Source of the DNA: Thermoanaerobacterium butyriciformans
GTDB taxonomy: Bacteria > Bacillota > Thermoanaerobacteria > Thermoanaerobacterales > Thermoanaerobacteraceae
Reading direction: 5' to 3'
DNA: 63,317 bases
Assembly (NCBI RefSeq): GCF_017874545.1
Contig: NZ_JAGGLT010000020.1
Coordinates: forward strand, 1 to 63,317
Shown here: one piece after another, positions 62,089 to 63,317 of the stretch
Numbering within the stretch: the stretch's first letter is position 1
Layout of the letters: each line of letters starts with the position of its first letter
The notes under the pieces: generated by a model
Told to the model about the DNA's origin: nothing
Database searches by the model: none
Seen by the model: only the letters and a program-made list of their open reading frames with translations
Program-made: the position numbers and the translations under genes

Positions 62089-62115
62089 AGGACAGGCCTT
62101 CACCTGTCCTATTTA
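62089..62115 (+). terminator. Terminator of the rubrerythrin-like gene
   Basis: AGGACAGG and CCTGTCCT form a perfect 8-bp stem around CCTTCA-containing loop, followed by ATTTATT. It lies 7 nt past the stop. Confidence 0.75.
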
Positions 62116-62121
62116 TTGCTT

Positions 62122-62385
62122 TTAATTGGATGTTTCTAAATTTGCAACTACATTTTGTGAATGCATTTCCCTGTATATCTTAATCCACTTCGTTACACAA
62201 TCGATGCTTATAGCTACAGCTAATAGCAAAATTATTATCGAGAAAACTAAAGGCTTCGAAAAGTATTGAGAAGCTGCAACATTCTACCACAGAAAATAGC
62301 ACCATCTATTAGGAATACCTACATACGTTCCTATGATGCCTATCATGCTGAATCTTTCAGCCAACGAAATAAGCATGTTTAATAT
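62122..62385 (-). pseudogene. Broken small membrane protein gene, copy 1
   Basis: The minus strand encodes LNMLISLAERFSMIGIIGTY, then VGIPNRWCYFLW, a TAG at 62284-62286, then NVAASQYFSKPLVFS, a hydrophobic span and KWIKIYREMHSQN, to a TAA at 62122-62124. The expected start ATG is ATA here although a GGAGATG ribosome site is kept. About 87 residues if whole. Family unknown. A related start is found at 63020-63070. Confidence 0.55.
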
Positions 62386-62416
62386 AATTTCATCTCCAAT
62401 TACGTCTAATTGATTT

Positions 62417-62977
62417 TTACATCGATATGTTTTTAAAATCTATCTTTAGATCTCCAAATATGCCAACTTTAATAATATCGTCAAAGCTGTACTGTTCTAC
62501 ATCACTGTATTCATCATTTTGATTCATTTTAAAAACTATAATGCTTTTTTTATATGGATTCACAATCCAGTATTCCTTTACACCTGAGTTTTGGTACAAA
62601 TTCACTTTTACAACATAATCTCTTGACAAAGAAGATGGTGAGGCTATCTCTATTATCATATCAGGAGCACCATCACACCCTTTATCATTTAACTTTTTCT
62701 CATCACATACAATAGATATATCAGGTTGTACTCTGCTTACCTTATTATTCTTATCTTTTAGCCGGACGTCAAATGGCGCAGAATAAACCTTGCATCCTCC
62801 ACCCTTTGAAGCAATATAATTATATATTAAAACTGACAATTGCATTGAAACTTCTTGATGTATTCTTGATGGCGGTGCCATCACATATATCTGTCCATCA
62901 ATCAATTCAACTCTTTCATCTTCCGGCCAGTTTTCATAATCCTCTTCCGTACAATTATTTTTTATTATTTTACTCAT
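62417..62977 (-). CDS. Uma2-family (DUF820) putative endonuclease
   Basis: 186 residues of a PD-(D/E)XK-like fold: YENWPEDERVELIDGQIYVM at the N-terminus, PPSRIHQEVSMQL, RVQPDISIVCDEKK with the acidic metal ligand, APDMIIEIASPSSLSRDYVV with the Glu, and GVKEYWIVNP. Role unknown in this family; many copies are linked to mobile DNA. It is flanked by two fragments of a related small gene. Confidence 0.85.
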   Translation of the reverse strand: MSKIIKNNCTEEDYENWPEDERVELIDGQIYVMAPPSRIHQEVSMQLSVLIYNYIASKGGGCKVYSAPFDVRLKDKNNKVSRVQPDISIVCDEKKLNDKGCDGAPDMIIEIASPSSLSRDYVVKVNLYQNSGVKEYWIVNPYKKSIIVFKMNQNDEYSDVEQYSFDDIIKVGIFGDLKIDFKNISM

Positions 62978-63019
62978 ATCTACATCACCTATTTTGATTA
63001 TATCATAAGAAAAAATAGT

Positions 63020-63070
63020 CTAACATATCATGCCAAATCTCTCAGCCAATATCGTAAGCAGGTTTAACAT
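63020..63070 (-). pseudogene. Broken small membrane protein gene, copy 2 (start only)
   Basis: After a GGGAGG ribosome site, ATG LNLLTILAERFGMIC then TAG. The first 15 residues match copy 1 at 12 or so positions (LNxLxxLAERFxMI). The rest of the gene is absent; the Uma2 gene begins 43 nt further on. Confidence 0.5.
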
Positions 63071-63085
63071 AACTTCTGCCTCCCT

Positions 63086-63317
63086 CTATAATCTTTGATT
63101 TTCTTTTAATATCTCACTCATTCTCAGATTCTCACGATCTTCAAAGAAGCCCTCATGTATATCAATGCTATTTATTCATGAATTTTACATGTGATAGGTA
63201 ACCCAAATAAGCTTCTGTTGTTTTTCCATATTTTGGCCTATGGATTCCACTTAAGCTCATGTGGCATACCCTCCCATGTCTCACAGGATCTTTGTCCTTA
63301 ATTCCTTCGTTCTGCCT
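63086..63317 (-). pseudogene. Frameshifted C-terminal fragment of an unidentified protein (cut by window edge)
   Basis: The minus strand reads open from the edge as KDKDPVRHGRVCHMSLSG, then IHRPKYGKTTEAYLGYLSH and VKFMNK with a stop; another frame continues NSIDIHEGFFEDRENLRMSE and ILKENQRL to a TAG at 63086-63088. A frameshift near 63175 would join them. The LGYLSHVKFMN pattern faintly resembles the thumb of bacterial reverse transcriptases, but I do not assign it. Confidence 0.35.

Overview
This is an AT-rich chromosomal segment of a thermophilic, anaerobic, low-GC Gram-positive, most like Thermoanaerobacterium or Thermoanaerobacter. That placement is an inference from gene content (clostridial-type nitrogenase with NifI regulators, complete anaerobic cobalamin route, Fe-dependent dehydrogenases, B12 and TPP riboswitches, AGGAGG ribosome sites); no rRNA gene is present to prove it. 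Most genes lie on the minus strand. The main exceptions are the nifB-nifX-modAB operon, an acetamidase gene and a rubrerythrin-like gene.

Layout. 0-3 kb: ammonium transporter amtB and glycerol dehydrogenase gldA, followed by a regulator fragment. 3-15 kb: cobalamin block, made of a B12-riboswitch-controlled cobalt ECF transporter (cbiMNQO), eleven linked biosynthesis genes cbiX-C-D-E-T-L-F-G-H-J, an uncharacterised metal-motif protein and a FolT/CblT-like S component. 15-28 kb: a catabolic block reading cytosine -> uracil -> dihydrouracil -> N-carbamoyl-beta-alanine -> beta-alanine -> malonate semialdehyde -> (probably) 3-hydroxypropionate, with a PucR-type regulator and the scar of an insertion that destroyed a second NCS1 permease. 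28-31 kb: molybdate ABC transporter with a DUF364 protein. 31-36 kb: branched-chain amino-acid ABC transporter livKHMGF. 36-37 kb: alanine dehydrogenase. 37-48 kb: the nitrogenase region, nifH-D-K-hesB-I1-I2-E-N on one strand and, diverging from it, nifB-nifX-modA-modB. 48-52 kb: a RelBE-like toxin-antitoxin pair and a TPP-riboswitch thiamine salvage operon (thiD-cytX-thiM-thiE). 52-57 kb: ABC exporter, flavin reductase-like protein, a hairpin-rich noncoding tract, acetamidase, EamA permease. 57-61.5 kb: a lantibiotic-immunity-type ABC transporter (MutFEG-like) co-transcribed with its own two-component system. 61.5-63.3 kb: rubrerythrin-like protein, a Uma2-family protein and several broken gene fragments.

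How it fits together. Nitrogen acquisition is the theme of much of the window: N2 fixation, ammonium uptake, pyrimidine nitrogen salvage, amino-acid uptake and alanine/ammonium exchange. Two molybdate uptake gene sets serve the cofactor, but only one carries an ATPase gene. No NifA, NifL or sigma-54 site was seen. Instead amtB, nifH and nifB each have a sigma-70-type promoter followed by intrinsic-terminator-like hairpins before the start codon. The amtB and nifH leaders share an identical 12-nt element, and the nifB leader has two sequence-related hairpins in tandem. This suggests that nitrogen genes here are controlled by termination/antitermination, which is the observation I rate most worth following.
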